From NCBI GenBank assembly GCA_030431335.1, contig JAUIJH010000004.1, positions 1-64,000 on the forward strand: DNA of 64,000 bases, in the 5' to 3' direction. Each line of letters starts with the position of its first letter. Positions within the stretch are counted from its first letter, which is position 1. This DNA comes from Alphaproteobacteria bacterium. GTDB taxonomy: Bacteria; Pseudomonadota; Alphaproteobacteria; Rhizobiales; Amorphaceae. A model generated the notes under the pieces. That model had not been told where the DNA came from. It ran no database searches and saw only the letters and a program-made list of their open reading frames with translations. A program made the translations under genes and the position numbers. Shown here one piece after another: positions 1 to 10,389 of the stretch.

Positions 1-327
1 CTCATCATCTTCATGGTGTCGGCGCCGCTGCTGACGGTGGGCGTGCCCATCGACCTGCCCGAGACCAAGGCCAAGCCGCTGGAGGGCGACGTCGACCCGC
101 TGACCATCTCGATCACCGCCGAAGGCACGGTGTTCCTGCAGGAGGAGGAGATCGACCTCGACCAGCTCGTGGCCCGGCTGCAGGCGATCGCCGCGTCCGG
201 CTACGACGAGCGGATCCTGGTGCGCGGCGACGCGACGTCGGACTACGGCACGGTGATGCGCGTCATGGGGCGGCTCAACCGGGCGGGCTTCAAGCGCATC
301 GGCCTCGTGACGACCGAGGAGTCGTGA
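1..327 (+). CDS. tolR: TolR/ExbD-type biopolymer transport protein, C-terminal part (5' end outside window)
   Basis: The frame is open from the first base and ends at a TGA four bases before tolA. It begins inside the end of the single transmembrane helix (LIIFMVSAPLL) followed by GVPIDLPETKA, the sequence that follows the helix in TolR. The periplasmic part ends in the ExbD/TolR fold (ERILVRGDATSDYGTVMRVM). TolR works with TolQ as a proton-driven stator that energises TolA across the cell envelope during division. The upstream start and tolQ would lie to the left. The identity rests on motif and on the following tolA-tolB-pal genes; only about 109 residues are visible. Confidence 0.93.
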   Translation, partial: LIIFMVSAPLLTVGVPIDLPETKAKPLEGDVDPLTISITAEGTVFLQEEEIDLDQLVARLQAIAASGYDERILVRGDATSDYGTVMRVMGRLNRAGFKRIGLVTTEES

Positions 328-330
328 CCG

Positions 331-1353
331 ATGCGTACGGCCCTCATCGTTTCGGCCGTCCTGCACTTCACGATCCTGGCAGCGGCGATCATCCAGTTCG
401 GCAGCACCAAGAGCTTCTCCACGCCCGCCGTGGTGGCGCTGCCGGTGGAGCTCGTGACCATCGCCGAGGAGACCGACCTCACCATCGGTGAGGTGGACGC
501 CAAGGACGTGGTGGCAAACGCCGCGCCGGAGACGGTGGAGGCACCCGAGCCGCCGCAGCCGGACGAGGCGCCCGGCGCCACCGGCGAGGCGGACGAATCC
601 ATCGCCACGGACGAGAACGCCCGCGCCAACGCGCCCGAATCGAGCGCCCCGGCGCCCGAGGCCGAGCCCACCCCCTCCGAGACCGAGGTGGCCGAGCCGG
701 AGCCGGAAACCGCCCCGACCCCGCCGCCGCCGGCCCCGCAGGCCGAGCCGGAGGCCGCGCCGGAGGTGCCGACCGAGACCGAGGTGGCGGCCATCGACCC
801 GCAGGAGGCGACCCCGCCGGCCGCCGAGCCGGAGCCGACGCCCCCCGCCCCGACGCCGCAGACGGTGGTGCCCTCGCGCAAGCCTCCGCCCCCGCCGCGC
901 CGCGCGAAGAAGCCCGAGCCGCCGAAGCAGGCGACGCAGGACGCCTTCAACGCGGACCGGCTGTCGCAGCTCATCAACCGCACCGATCCGACCGGTGGCG
1001 GCTCCGGCTCGTCCAACGCGTCGCTCGGCTCGACCGACGGCCGTTCCGCCGCGCAGCTCACCTTGAGCGAGATGGACGCCCTGCGCTCGCAGATGCAGCG
1101 CTGCTGGACGCCGCCCATCGGCCTCGCCAACGCGCAGGCGCTGGTGGTGACGGTGCAGATCCGCCTGTCCATCGACGGTTCGGTGGAGAGCATCGAGCGG
1201 GTCGGCGCGCAGAGCCCGGATCCGCTGTTCGAGGTGGCGGCGGACGCGGCCCGCCGTGCCGTGCTGCAATGCCAGCCCTACCGCCTGCCGAGCGCGAAGT
1301 ACGAATCCTGGAAAGACGTCCAGGTGAATTTCGACCCGAGGGATCTGTTTTGA
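331..1353 (+). CDS. tolA: Cell envelope integrity protein TolA
   Basis: 340 residues. Residues 4-22 form an N-terminal membrane anchor containing a SAVLH motif, similar to the SxxxH motif by which TolA contacts TolQR. Residues ~50-200 are a very acidic Pro/Glu/Ala-rich periplasmic linker instead of the Lys/Ala helix of E. coli TolA, a pattern common in alphaproteobacteria. The C-terminal domain (~250-340) contains MQRCWTPP and LQCQPYRLP, the two conserved cysteines of TolA domain III/TonB-like folds. It starts three bases after tolR and is probably cotranscribed with it. The last ten codons are repeated in the downstream intergenic DNA. Confidence 0.92.
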   Translation: MRTALIVSAVLHFTILAAAIIQFGSTKSFSTPAVVALPVELVTIAEETDLTIGEVDAKDVVANAAPETVEAPEPPQPDEAPGATGEADESIATDENARANAPESSAPAPEAEPTPSETEVAEPEPETAPTPPPPAPQAEPEAAPEVPTETEVAAIDPQEATPPAAEPEPTPPAPTPQTVVPSRKPPPPPRRAKKPEPPKQATQDAFNADRLSQLINRTDPTGGGSGSSNASLGSTDGRSAAQLTLSEMDALRSQMQRCWTPPIGLANAQALVVTVQIRLSIDGSVESIERVGAQSPDPLFEVAADAARRAVLQCQPYRLPSAKYESWKDVQVNFDPRDLF

Positions 1354-1475
1354 CCGCCGCGAGGTTCGGCCGGTTTTGCGGTCGCGGAGCGGCGCGCGTC
1401 GGCGAGGACGATGCCGACGATGTTTGCATCTCCGGCCGTCCAGGTGAATTTCGACCCGAGGGATCCGTCTTGACC
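1317..1475. repeat. 39-bp direct repeat: tolA 3' end duplicated 120 bp downstream
   Basis: Bases 1317-1355 (last codons and stop of tolA) recur at 1437-1475 with only two mismatches; the first 29 bases are identical. The offset is exactly 120 bp. The second copy lies in the 187-bp tolA-tolB gap and carries the same in-frame TGA. Sequence after the repeats is only weakly similar, so this may be the conserved remnant of a 120-bp tandem duplication. It ends about 65 bp before the tolB start. Confidence 0.85.
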
Positions 1476-1540
1476 CACGCTGTGTTTGGTTGTGTCCGTG
1501 CTGCCCGCCCCGCAGCGTACGTTGCCGAGGAATATTGACG

Positions 1541-2842
1541 ATGATGCGTTTATTCGCCGCCGTTCTGTCCGTTGTCGCGGCGCTGTCGGCGCTGCCGGCG
1601 CAGGCGCTGGTGTCCATCGACGTGACCCAGGGCGAGGCGCGGGCGCTGCCCATCGCCATCCCCACCTTCGCGAGCGCCGACCCGGCGATCGGCCAGCAGA
1701 TCGCCCAGGTGGTGGAGGCGGATCTGGCCAGCTCGGGCCTGTTCCGCCCCGTCGACCGGGCCGCCTACATCTCGCCCACCATGGGCACCACCGAGGTGCC
1801 GCGCTTCGGCGACTGGCGCGCCATCGGCGCCGAGGCGCTGGTGACCGGCCAGGTCACGCAGGAGGGCGGCAACAACCTGCGCGTGGAGTTCCGCCTGTGG
1901 GATCCGCTGCAGGAGCAGCAGCTGGTCGGCCAGCAGTTCACCACCACGGCGGAGAACTGGCGGCGCGTGGCCCACATCGTGGCCGATGCCGTCTATGAGC
2001 GGCTGACCGGCGAGACCGGCTATTTCGACACCCGCATCGCCTTCGTGGCCGAGAGCGGGCCCAAGAACCGCCGCGTCAAGCGCCTCGCGATCATGGATCA
2101 GGACGGCGCCAACCTGAAATACCTCACCGACGGCAAGGCCCTGGTGCTGACGCCGCGCTTCAGCCCGGCCGGCCAGAGCGTGACCTACATGGGCTACGAG
2201 GGCGCGCAGCCGCAGGTGTTCCTGCTCAACGTGGAAACCGGCAAGCGCGAGCTGCTCGGCAACTTCAACAACATGAGCTTCGCGCCGCGCTTCTCGCCGG
2301 ACGGGCGCCGCGTCATCATGTCGTTGCAGGAGGGCAGCAACTCCAACCTGTTCGAGATGGATCTGGGCAGCCGCTCCATGCGCCGGCTCACCCAGTCGGC
2401 CGCCATCGACACGGCGCCGTCCTATTCGCCGGACGGCTCGCAGATCGTGTTCGAGAGCGATCGCGGCGGCACGCAGCAGCTCTACGTCATGGCGGCCGGC
2501 GGCGGCACGCCCACGCGCATCTCGTTCGGCGAGGGGCGCTACTCGACGCCGGTGTGGTCGCCGCGCGGGGACCTCATCGCCTTCACCAAGCAGTCTGGCG
2601 GCGGCTTTTCCATCGGCGTGATGGCGCCGGACGGCAGCGGCGAGCGCCTGCTGACCAGCGGCTTCCACAACGAAGGCCCGACCTGGGCGCCCAATGGCCG
2701 CGTTCTTGCGTTCTTCCGCGAGAGCGGCGGCGCGCAGGGCGGCGCCAACATCTATACGATCGACATCACCGGCCGGAACGAGCGGCGGCTGCCGATCCAG
2801 ACCTTCGCGTCCGATCCGGCCTGGTCGCCGACGCGGCAGTAG
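1541..2842 (+). CDS. tolB: Tol-Pal system translocation protein TolB
   Basis: 433 residues from the ATG at 1541, which has GCCGAGG about 11 bases upstream and gives a clean signal peptide ([22 protein letters not shown], cut after AQA). An upstream in-frame start at 1490 would bury this signal and is rejected. The N-terminal domain (~25-160) is followed by a beta-propeller with repeated blades: [54 protein letters not shown]. TolB is periplasmic, binds Pal and the TolA C-terminal domain, and helps constrict and stabilise the outer membrane during division. Its length is normal for the family. Confidence 0.95.
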   Translation: MMRLFAAVLSVVAALSALPAQALVSIDVTQGEARALPIAIPTFASADPAIGQQIAQVVEADLASSGLFRPVDRAAYISPTMGTTEVPRFGDWRAIGAEALVTGQVTQEGGNNLRVEFRLWDPLQEQQLVGQQFTTTAENWRRVAHIVADAVYERLTGETGYFDTRIAFVAESGPKNRRVKRLAIMDQDGANLKYLTDGKALVLTPRFSPAGQSVTYMGYEGAQPQVFLLNVETGKRELLGNFNNMSFAPRFSPDGRRVIMSLQEGSNSNLFEMDLGSRSMRRLTQSAAIDTAPSYSPDGSQIVFESDRGGTQQLYVMAAGGGTPTRISFGEGRYSTPVWSPRGDLIAFTKQSGGGFSIGVMAPDGSGERLLTSGFHNEGPTWAPNGRVLAFFRESGGAQGGANIYTIDITGRNERRLPIQTFASDPAWSPTRQ

Positions 2843-3043
2843 CGGCGGCCATTGCGCGGCGGAAGCGTCGCGCCCCGGTTGATGGTGGCGGCGCGGCGGG
2901 TTCCGGTGCTCGCCGCAAAAAAGCCGCAAGCCGGCGAAAGAAGGACGTCGCCGGCGCCGCTGCGTGCGGCGGGTTGTCCGTCCCCGGTGCGTCGGCGCGA
3001 ATAAGGATTGTCAAAGTCGGTGCCAGTCGACATTGACGCAAAA

Positions 3044-3101
3044 CGCGAGGGGCGGACCCTCGCATCGGATTACGCGAGGGGTGGACCCTCGCGTCGGAAT
3101 A
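3044..3101. repeat. Two tandem 29-bp palindromic units in the tolB-pal gap
   Basis: The 418-bp gap between tolB and pal has no convincing gene. At its centre two 29-bp units (3044-3072 and 3073-3101, three mismatches) lie head to tail. Each contains a perfect 7-bp inverted repeat, GCGAGGG/CCCTCGC, with loops GCGGA (3052-3056) and GTGGA (3081-3085), so both strands can form two adjacent hairpins. No T-run follows, so a simple terminator is unlikely. They could be REP-like elements, an mRNA-stabilising structure at the tolB 3' end, or protein-binding sites. The rest of the gap is GC-rich without a recognisable promoter apart from weak AT patches at 3188-3240. Confidence 0.8.
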
Positions 3102-3260
3102 TGGGCGGCGCGTGGCGCCGGCCGAAGCCGGGGACGGCCGCGCGGGCGCGGCGCCTCCGGAAGGTGATAGAAACGACGGTCGGAGGGCATTAACCACGCC
3201 CGGTATGCGGCCGTTTACCTCGTTCGGATAGTCGGGCTACGTCCCGTCGGAGTTCTGTTG

Positions 3261-3737
3261 ATGGCATTGCAATCTCTGAAGCGGTTCGCCGCTCCTTTCG
3301 TCGCCGTGGCGCTCGTCGCCGGCGCGCTGGCCGCCTGTTCCAAGACGCCGCCGCCCACCGCCGGCGCCGCCACCCCCGGCTCGCCGGCCGATTTCACCCA
3401 GAACGTGGGTGACCGGGTGTACTTCACCGTCGACTCCTCGCAGATCAATGCGACGGCGGCCGACACGCTCAACCGCCAGGCCACCTGGCTCAACCAGTAC
3501 GGCAAGTACCAGGTTACCATCGAGGGCCACGCCGACGAGCGCGGCACGCGCGAGTACAACATCGCGCTGTCGGCCCGCCGCGCCGAGGCGACGCGCTCCT
3601 ACCTCGCCAGCCGTGGCGTTTCGGCCGGCCGGATGCGCACCATCGCCTACGGCAAGGAGCGTCCGGTGGCGGTCTGCGACGACGAATCGTGCTGGTCGCA
3701 GAACCGGCGCACCGTCACGGTGCTGAACGGCTCCTGA
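3261..3737 (+). CDS. pal: Peptidoglycan-associated lipoprotein Pal
   Basis: 158 residues from ATG 3261 with GGAG eight bases upstream; a TTG one codon earlier is less likely. The signal peptide ends in a lipobox (GALAAC, acylated Cys26). A short linker is followed by an OmpA-like peptidoglycan-binding domain with VTIEGHADERGTREYN, the conserved diaminopimelate-binding segment, and SQNRRTVTV near the end. Pal is anchored in the outer membrane, binds peptidoglycan and cycles between that state and TolB. It is separated from tolB by the 418-bp gap with palindromes, so it may have its own promoter. Confidence 0.95.
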   Translation: MALQSLKRFAAPFVAVALVAGALAACSKTPPPTAGAATPGSPADFTQNVGDRVYFTVDSSQINATAADTLNRQATWLNQYGKYQVTIEGHADERGTREYNIALSARRAEATRSYLASRGVSAGRMRTIAYGKERPVAVCDDESCWSQNRRTVTVLNGS

Positions 3738-3849
3738 CGCCGCCGGGCGTTCGCGCGCTCTCCAGCCGGGGAACGCGCGGGCGCGTGACGGCGCTTCGCC
3801 TCGCCGCCGCCCGGTCCGGCCGGATCGGAGCGGGCGATACGCGAGGCCG

Positions 3850-3878
3850 TTCAAATCCGCCGGCCGCCGCTCTATAAG
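3850..3878 (+). promoter_or_regulatory. Likely sigma-70-type promoter for cpoB
   Basis: TTCAAA (3850-3855), 17-bp spacer, TATAAG (3873-3878), about 55 bp before the cpoB ATG in the 196-bp pal-cpoB gap. The rest of that gap is GC-rich with no gene. Confidence 0.5.
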
Positions 3879-3933
3879 AGGGGTTTCAGGCGCTGGCCCT
3901 CCTGGGCCCGCCGCAATTGTTGAGAGTATTGCC

Positions 3934-4848
3934 ATGCGCACACTTCTCGCCCTCGCGATCGCCGTTGGCGTGCCGGCGGCCGCGTCGGCATTGCCCCCCG
4001 CGCCGCTCGAGACCGGCCGTGCCGCGACCCTGGTGCAGAACCGCTTCCTCCCCGGCTTCCTGGGCGGCGGCGACCGCAAGCAGCAGGAGCCCAACGGCGC
4101 GGCGCGGATCGAGCAGCTGGAGGCACAGGTCCGGATGCTGACGGGCCAGGTCGAGCAGCTCACCTTCTCCGTACGCCGGCTCGAGCAGATGATGCAGCAG
4201 CAGGGCGTGCCGCAACAGCAGGGCGCCCTCGCCGGCCCCGGCGCGCCGCCGCGTCCGCTCGGCACCCTGCCCGCCCCGAGCGGCGCCACCGCGTCGAACG
4301 GCTCGGCCACCCCCGGCGGCACGCCGCCTGCCGGGGCCGACGCGGGCGGACTGCCCGGTGTCGGCGGCCCCATCGACCTGTCGGTGCTGAACAACGGCGC
4401 CCCCGGCGGCGCCACGGCCGGCAACGACGGCACCGTCACGGCCAGCGCGCCGAGCGCGCCGCCGACGTCCAACTCGGCGCTGGCCAACGTGCGCCAGCTG
4501 CAATCGTCCGGCCGCTACGCGATGGCTGCTGACGAGGCGCGCGCCGTGCTTGCCGCCAACCCGGACGGCGAGGTGGCCGGCGAGGCCCGCTATATCCTGG
4601 GCGAGGTGCTGTTGGCGCAGGGCGACTATCGCGCCGCCGCCAACCAGTTCCTGGAGAATTACACTTCCGACCCCAACAACTCGCGCGCGCCGCAGAGCCT
4701 GCTGCAGCTCGGCAGGGCGCTCAACCAGCTCGGCGAGCGCGAGGCGGCCTGCTCCTCGCTCGACGAATTGTTCGGCGCCTATCCCGGCGTCGACGGCGAG
4801 CTGCGCGCCGCCGCGGAGCGCGAGCGGAAGGCGGCCAACTGCGCGTGA
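3934..4848 (+). CDS. cpoB: Tol-Pal system coordinator CpoB (YbgF), TPR protein
   Basis: 304 residues. The signal peptide is MRTLLALAIAVGVPAAASA. Residues ~52-90 form a trimerising coiled coil (RIEQLEAQVRMLTGQVEQL...). A long Gly/Pro/Ala linker (~95-180) leads to TPR repeats (~185-300) with GRYAMAADEARAVLAANP and ARYILGEVLLAQGDYRAAA. In E. coli CpoB links Tol energy use to PBP1B-driven septal cell-wall synthesis; the role here is inferred from family and position after pal. Its stop overlaps the tilS start by four bases (GTGA), suggesting translational coupling. Confidence 0.92.
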   Translation: MRTLLALAIAVGVPAAASALPPAPLETGRAATLVQNRFLPGFLGGGDRKQQEPNGAARIEQLEAQVRMLTGQVEQLTFSVRRLEQMMQQQGVPQQQGALAGPGAPPRPLGTLPAPSGATASNGSATPGGTPPAGADAGGLPGVGGPIDLSVLNNGAPGGATAGNDGTVTASAPSAPPTSNSALANVRQLQSSGRYAMAADEARAVLAANPDGEVAGEARYILGEVLLAQGDYRAAANQFLENYTSDPNNSRAPQSLLQLGRALNQLGEREAACSSLDELFGAYPGVDGELRAAAERERKAANCA

Positions 4849-6080
4849 TCGAGCCGGCGGCGACGCCGTGGCCGCAGGGCCTCGATCTCGACATTCTGGC
4901 CGGGGCGGGGCCGCTGGGCCTCGCCGTCTCGGGCGGCGGTGATTCCACCGCGCTGGCGGTGCTCCTCGCCGAGGCGGGGCTCGCGGACCTCACCATCCTC
5001 ACCGTCGATCATGGGCTGAGGGCCGGCTCCGCCGCCGATGCCGACTTCGTGGAGCGGCTGGCGGCCGGGCTCGGCCTGCCCTTCGAGCGGCTGACCGTCA
5101 CCGAACCGCTGGACGGCTCGGTGCAGGCGCTCGCGCGGGCGGCCCGCTACCGGCTCTTGCGCGAGGCGGCGGCGCGGCGGGGCCTCGCCGCCATCGTCAC
5201 CGCCCACACGCTGGACGACCAGGCCGAAACGCTGCTGTTGCGCCTGGCGCGCGGCAGCGGCCTCAAGGGGCTGGCCGCGATGCGCCCGCGCGCGGAGCTG
5301 GACGGGCTGGTGGTGCTGCGCCCGCTGCTCGGCGTGCGGCGCGAGGCGCTGCGCGAGGCGCTGGCCGCGCGCCGGATCGCCTGGCGCGAGGACCCCTCCA
5401 ACGAGGATGCCCGGTTCGACCGCATCGCCATGCGCAAGCTGATGCCCCGGCTCGGCGCCGTGGGGCTGTCGCCGGAGCGGCTGGCCGCCACCGCGGCGCA
5501 CCTCGGCCGCGCCAGCGAGGCGCTGGACGCCATGGGGCGCACCGTGATGGCCGACGCGATGCGGGTGGACCGCGCGGGCGGCGTGCGGCTGGCGCGCGCC
5601 CCGCTGATGGCGGCGCCCGAGGAGGTGTTCCTGCGCGTGCTGGCGTTCGCGGTGCAGGTGGCGGGCGGCCAGCCCTATACGCCGCGCTTCGCCGGGCTCA
5701 CGGCCGCCGCCGCCCGGGTGCGCGCGGGCGAGGGCCGCATCAATCTCGGCCGCGCCATCCTGAAGGCGGACCGCCAGGGCGTGCGGCTGTGGCGCGAGGC
5801 GCGAGGCATCGCGCCGGTCGTGCTCGGTCCGGGCGAGGCCGCCTTGTGGGACGGGCGCTTCGCCGTGCGCGTCGCCGCTGATGCGCCGGGCGTGACGATC
5901 GCGCCGCTGGCCGAGGCGGCGCGGTTTTGCCCGGCCGGGGTGCTGGCCGGAGTGCTGGCTGGGGCGGTGCGGGCGGCGCCGGGCGCGTTCGTCGGCGACC
6001 GGCTGGTGGCCGCGCCGACGCTGGGCGTGCGCCGCCGCGACTGGGCGCGCCACTATCTCTCGGCAAGCCCCGTGCGCTAA
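4845..6080 (+). CDS. tilS: tRNA(Ile)-lysidine synthase TilS
   Basis: 411 residues, GTG start overlapping the cpoB stop. The N-terminal PP-loop ATPase carries SGGGDSTAL (residues 29-37), followed by DHGLR and HTLDDQAETLLLRLARGSGLKGL, all typical of TilS. The enzyme uses ATP and lysine to turn C34 of the CAU-anticodon tRNA-Ile into lysidine so it reads AUA, and is normally essential. The C-terminal ~100 residues are more variable, as usual in alphaproteobacteria. The gene sits between tol-pal and ftsH as in many Hyphomicrobiales. Confidence 0.93.
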   Translation: MIEPAATPWPQGLDLDILAGAGPLGLAVSGGGDSTALAVLLAEAGLADLTILTVDHGLRAGSAADADFVERLAAGLGLPFERLTVTEPLDGSVQALARAARYRLLREAAARRGLAAIVTAHTLDDQAETLLLRLARGSGLKGLAAMRPRAELDGLVVLRPLLGVRREALREALAARRIAWREDPSNEDARFDRIAMRKLMPRLGAVGLSPERLAATAAHLGRASEALDAMGRTVMADAMRVDRAGGVRLARAPLMAAPEEVFLRVLAFAVQVAGGQPYTPRFAGLTAAAARVRAGEGRINLGRAILKADRQGVRLWREARGIAPVVLGPGEAALWDGRFAVRVAADAPGVTIAPLAEAARFCPAGVLAGVLAGAVRAAPGAFVGDRLVAAPTLGVRRRDWARHYLSASPVR

Positions 6081-6172
6081 ACGGTTTTTGCGCAAATGCG
6101 GCCGCGTGGCACGATCCGCCGCCGCTGCGGTCCGCCCTCGCAGGTGCGACCGTGGCACCCATGCCACAAAGC

Positions 6173-6201
6173 TTGGCAGTTTACGCCGGCCATCCTATGT
6201 T
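6173..6201 (+). promoter_or_regulatory. Likely ftsH promoter
   Basis: TTGGCA (6173-6178), 17-bp spacer, TATGTT (6196-6201), 66 bp before the ftsH ATG. A small inverted repeat GTGGCA-CCCA-TGCCAC (6152-6167) lies just upstream and could be an operator, though this is speculative. Confidence 0.5.
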
Positions 6202-6266
6202 TGACTCTGTACGGCGGCGCGTCTTCCGCCCCCCGCGTCTCGATTTGGCGCAACCGAAGGTCCGCT

Positions 6267-8189
<1,923 letters not shown>

Positions 8190-8248
8190 CGGCGCGGCGG
8201 CCGAACAGCCACATGCCCGGCGCCGCGTGCGCCGGGACATGACATCGA

Positions 8249-8280
8249 GGCCGCCGTGTTCCGCACCGGCGGCCTTTTTT
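8249..8280 (+). terminator. Intrinsic terminator after ftsH
   Basis: Perfect 8-bp stem GGCCGCCG (8249-8256) / CGGCGGCC (8267-8274) with a 10-base loop, followed by six T (8275-8280), 60 bp after the ftsH stop. It separates ftsH from the Mug-like gene. Confidence 0.9.
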
Positions 8281-8339
8281 GTGCCCGCGCGGGTCGGGCA
8301 CTGTCTTGCGGTATCTGCAATCTAGGGTATAGTCCGGGC

Positions 8340-8891
8340 ATGTCACTTTCCGTGCAAAGCCGCTCCGGCCCGCTGCCGCATGGTCATGTCGCGGACCTGC
8401 TGGCGCCCGGCCTGCGGGTGGTGTTCTGCGGCACGGCGCTCGGTCGCGTGTCCGCCGCCCGCGGCGCCTACTACGCCAACCCGCGCAACAAGTTCTGGCC
8501 CACCCTCTTCGCCGCCGGGTTGATCCCGGCGCCGATGCAGCCGGAGGACTGGCCGCGCCTCGCCGCCCACGGCATCGGGCTGACCGATGTGTGCAAGGCG
8601 CACTACGGCAACGACAACGAGCTGCCGGCCGACGCGTTCGACCCCGCCGCGCTGCGCGCGAAGATCGCCCGCTACCGGCCCGGCATCCTCGCCTTCACCT
8701 CCAAGAAGGCGGCGGCCGCCGCGCTCGGCCTGCGCGGCACCGGCCAGATCCCCTACGGCCTGCAGGCGCAATCCTGGGGGCCGACGCGCCTGTTCGCCCT
8801 GCCCTCCCCCTCCGGCAGCGCCAGCGCCTATTGGGACGCGGCCCATTGGCGGGACCTCGCCGCATTGCTCGCCCGGCCCGATGCCGCCTGA
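8340..8891 (+). CDS. Mug/TDG-like uracil-DNA glycosylase family protein with altered active-site motifs
   Basis: 183 residues. The fold-level match to Mug is clear: [13 protein letters not shown] and later [10 protein letters not shown], then LPSPSGSAS near residue 156. Family 2 glycosylases remove uracil or thymine from mismatches. Here the motif that is GINPG in E. coli Mug reads GTALG, so the catalytic Asn is Ala33, and the second motif NPSG reads SPSG. The overall length and other residues are intact, so it is not an obvious pseudogene. It may use a different water-activating residue or another lesion. It lies between ftsH and glmM and could share the transcript with glmM. Confidence 0.75.
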   Translation: MSLSVQSRSGPLPHGHVADLLAPGLRVVFCGTALGRVSAARGAYYANPRNKFWPTLFAAGLIPAPMQPEDWPRLAAHGIGLTDVCKAHYGNDNELPADAFDPAALRAKIARYRPGILAFTSKKAAAAALGLRGTGQIPYGLQAQSWGPTRLFALPSPSGSASAYWDAAHWRDLAALLARPDAA

Positions 8892-8971
8892 TCTCGACCT
8901 GTCCGACGCGCCGCCCCCGCCCTGCGCGGACGCGTCGCCGGGGAGCGCGGACCCCATCGCGGCCTCGCCTG

Positions 8972-9000
8972 TTGACTCGACTGGCCCGCAATCGCTTAGT
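8972..9000 (+). promoter_or_regulatory. Possible glmM promoter
   Basis: TTGACT (8972-8977), 17-bp spacer, CTTAGT (8995-9000), ending 25 bp before the glmM ATG. The -10 match is modest. The 133-bp gap holds no other feature. Confidence 0.4.
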
Positions 9001-9024
9001 CCCGATGTGTTCGAGGGCTGGGCA

Positions 9025-10368
9025 ATGGTGCGCAAGTATTTTGGGACGGACGGAATTCGTGGGCACGCGAACGGCGCGGTCATGACGCCGGACATCGCGA
9101 TGCGGGTCGGCATGGCGACGGGCCTCGTCCTCGCCGAGCATGACGGGCGGCAGCGCATCGTCATCGGCAAGGACACGCGCCTGTCCGGCTACATGATCGA
9201 GAACGCGCTGGTGGCCGGCTTCACCGCCGTGGGCGCCGACGTGTTCCTGCTCGGCCCGATGCCGACCCCCGCCGTCGCGATGCTGACGCGCTCGCTGCGC
9301 GCCGACATCGGCGTGATGATCTCCGCCTCCCACAACGCCTACGACGACAACGGCATCAAGATCTTCGGCGCCGACGGCTTCAAGCTGTCCGACGCGGTGG
9401 AGGCCGAGATCGAGGCGCTGATCGACAGCGACCTGTCGCGCCGCCTCGCCACCGGCCCCAACATCGGCCGCGCCAAACGCGTCGAGGGCGACCGCTTCCG
9501 CTACGTGGAGTTCGCCAAGCGCACCTTCCCGCGCTCGCTGAGCCTCGACGGGCTGCGCGTGGTGGTGGACTGCGCCAACGGCGCCGCCTACCGCGTTGCA
9601 CCGGATGTGCTGTGGGAACTCGGCGCGGAGGTGATGACGCTGGGCGTGGAGCCGGACGGGCTCAACATCAATCGCGAGTGCGGGTCCACCTCGCTGAACG
9701 CGATCCGCGCCAAGGTGCTGGAGGTGCGCGCCGACGTCGGCATCGCGCTCGACGGCGACGCGGACCGGGTGATCATCATCGACGAGAAGGGCAAGGTGGT
9801 CGACGGCGACCAGCTGCTCGCGGTGATCGCCGCGTCGTGGCTGCGCTCGGAGCGGCTGCGTCACGGCACCGTGGTGGCGACGATCATGTCCAATCTCGGC
9901 ATGGAGCGGTACCTGGAATCGATCGGCGTCTCGCTGATCCGCACCAAGGTGGGCGACCGCTATGTGGCCGAGGAGATGCGCGCCGGCGGCTACAATATCG
10001 GCGGCGAGCAGTCCGGCCACATCATCCTGACCGACTACACAACCACCGGGGACGGCTTGCTGGCCGCGCTGGAGCTTTTGTCCGTGGTGGCGCAATCGGG
10101 CAAGCGCGTGTCGGAGATCTGCCACCGCTTCGAGCCGGTGCCGCAGATCCTGCGCAACGTGCGCTTCAACGGCGGCCGGCCCCTGGAGCTCGACCCGGTG
10201 AACGAGGCGATCGCGGAGGCCAAGGCGCGGCTGGGCGACAGCGGGCGCCTCGTGGTGCGCCCGTCCGGCACCGAGCCCCTGATCCGCATCATGGCCGAGG
10301 GCGACGATTCGGGCCTCATCCACGACGTGGTGGACGAGCTCGCCAACATCGTCAGCGCGCACGGCTGA
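9025..10368 (+). CDS. glmM: Phosphoglucosamine mutase GlmM
   Basis: 447 residues from ATG 9025 with GAGGG upstream; the frame extends further 5' but the family begins at [13 protein letters not shown]. The active-site phosphoserine motif [12 protein letters not shown] places the phosphorylated Ser at residue 102. The metal-binding loop ALDGDADRV and the C-terminal phosphate-binding [12 protein letters not shown] are present. GlmM converts glucosamine-6-phosphate to glucosamine-1-phosphate in the UDP-GlcNAc pathway for peptidoglycan and lipopolysaccharide. ftsH-glmM adjacency is conserved in alphaproteobacteria. It is the last core gene before accessory DNA; the next gene converges on it with a 21-bp gap. 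Confidence 0.97.
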   Translation: MVRKYFGTDGIRGHANGAVMTPDIAMRVGMATGLVLAEHDGRQRIVIGKDTRLSGYMIENALVAGFTAVGADVFLLGPMPTPAVAMLTRSLRADIGVMISASHNAYDDNGIKIFGADGFKLSDAVEAEIEALIDSDLSRRLATGPNIGRAKRVEGDRFRYVEFAKRTFPRSLSLDGLRVVVDCANGAAYRVAPDVLWELGAEVMTLGVEPDGLNINRECGSTSLNAIRAKVLEVRADVGIALDGDADRVIIIDEKGKVVDGDQLLAVIAASWLRSERLRHGTVVATIMSNLGMERYLESIGVSLIRTKVGDRYVAEEMRAGGYNIGGEQSGHIILTDYTTTGDGLLAALELLSVVAQSGKRVSEICHRFEPVPQILRNVRFNGGRPLELDPVNEAIAEAKARLGDSGRLVVRPSGTEPLIRIMAEGDDSGLIHDVVDELANIVSAHG

Positions 10369-10389
10369 GCCGCGCGCGGGGCGCCCGGT

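Noticed and set aside
1269-1538. Small + strand frame spanning both copies of the tolA-end repeat (repeated [13 protein letters not shown])
   Set aside because: It starts inside tolA in another frame and has no ribosome site; the repeated peptide simply reflects the DNA duplication.
3008-3193. 61-codon frame through the tandem palindromes between tolB and pal
   Set aside because: No ribosome site, peptide without family features, and both inverted-repeat arms impose its sequence.
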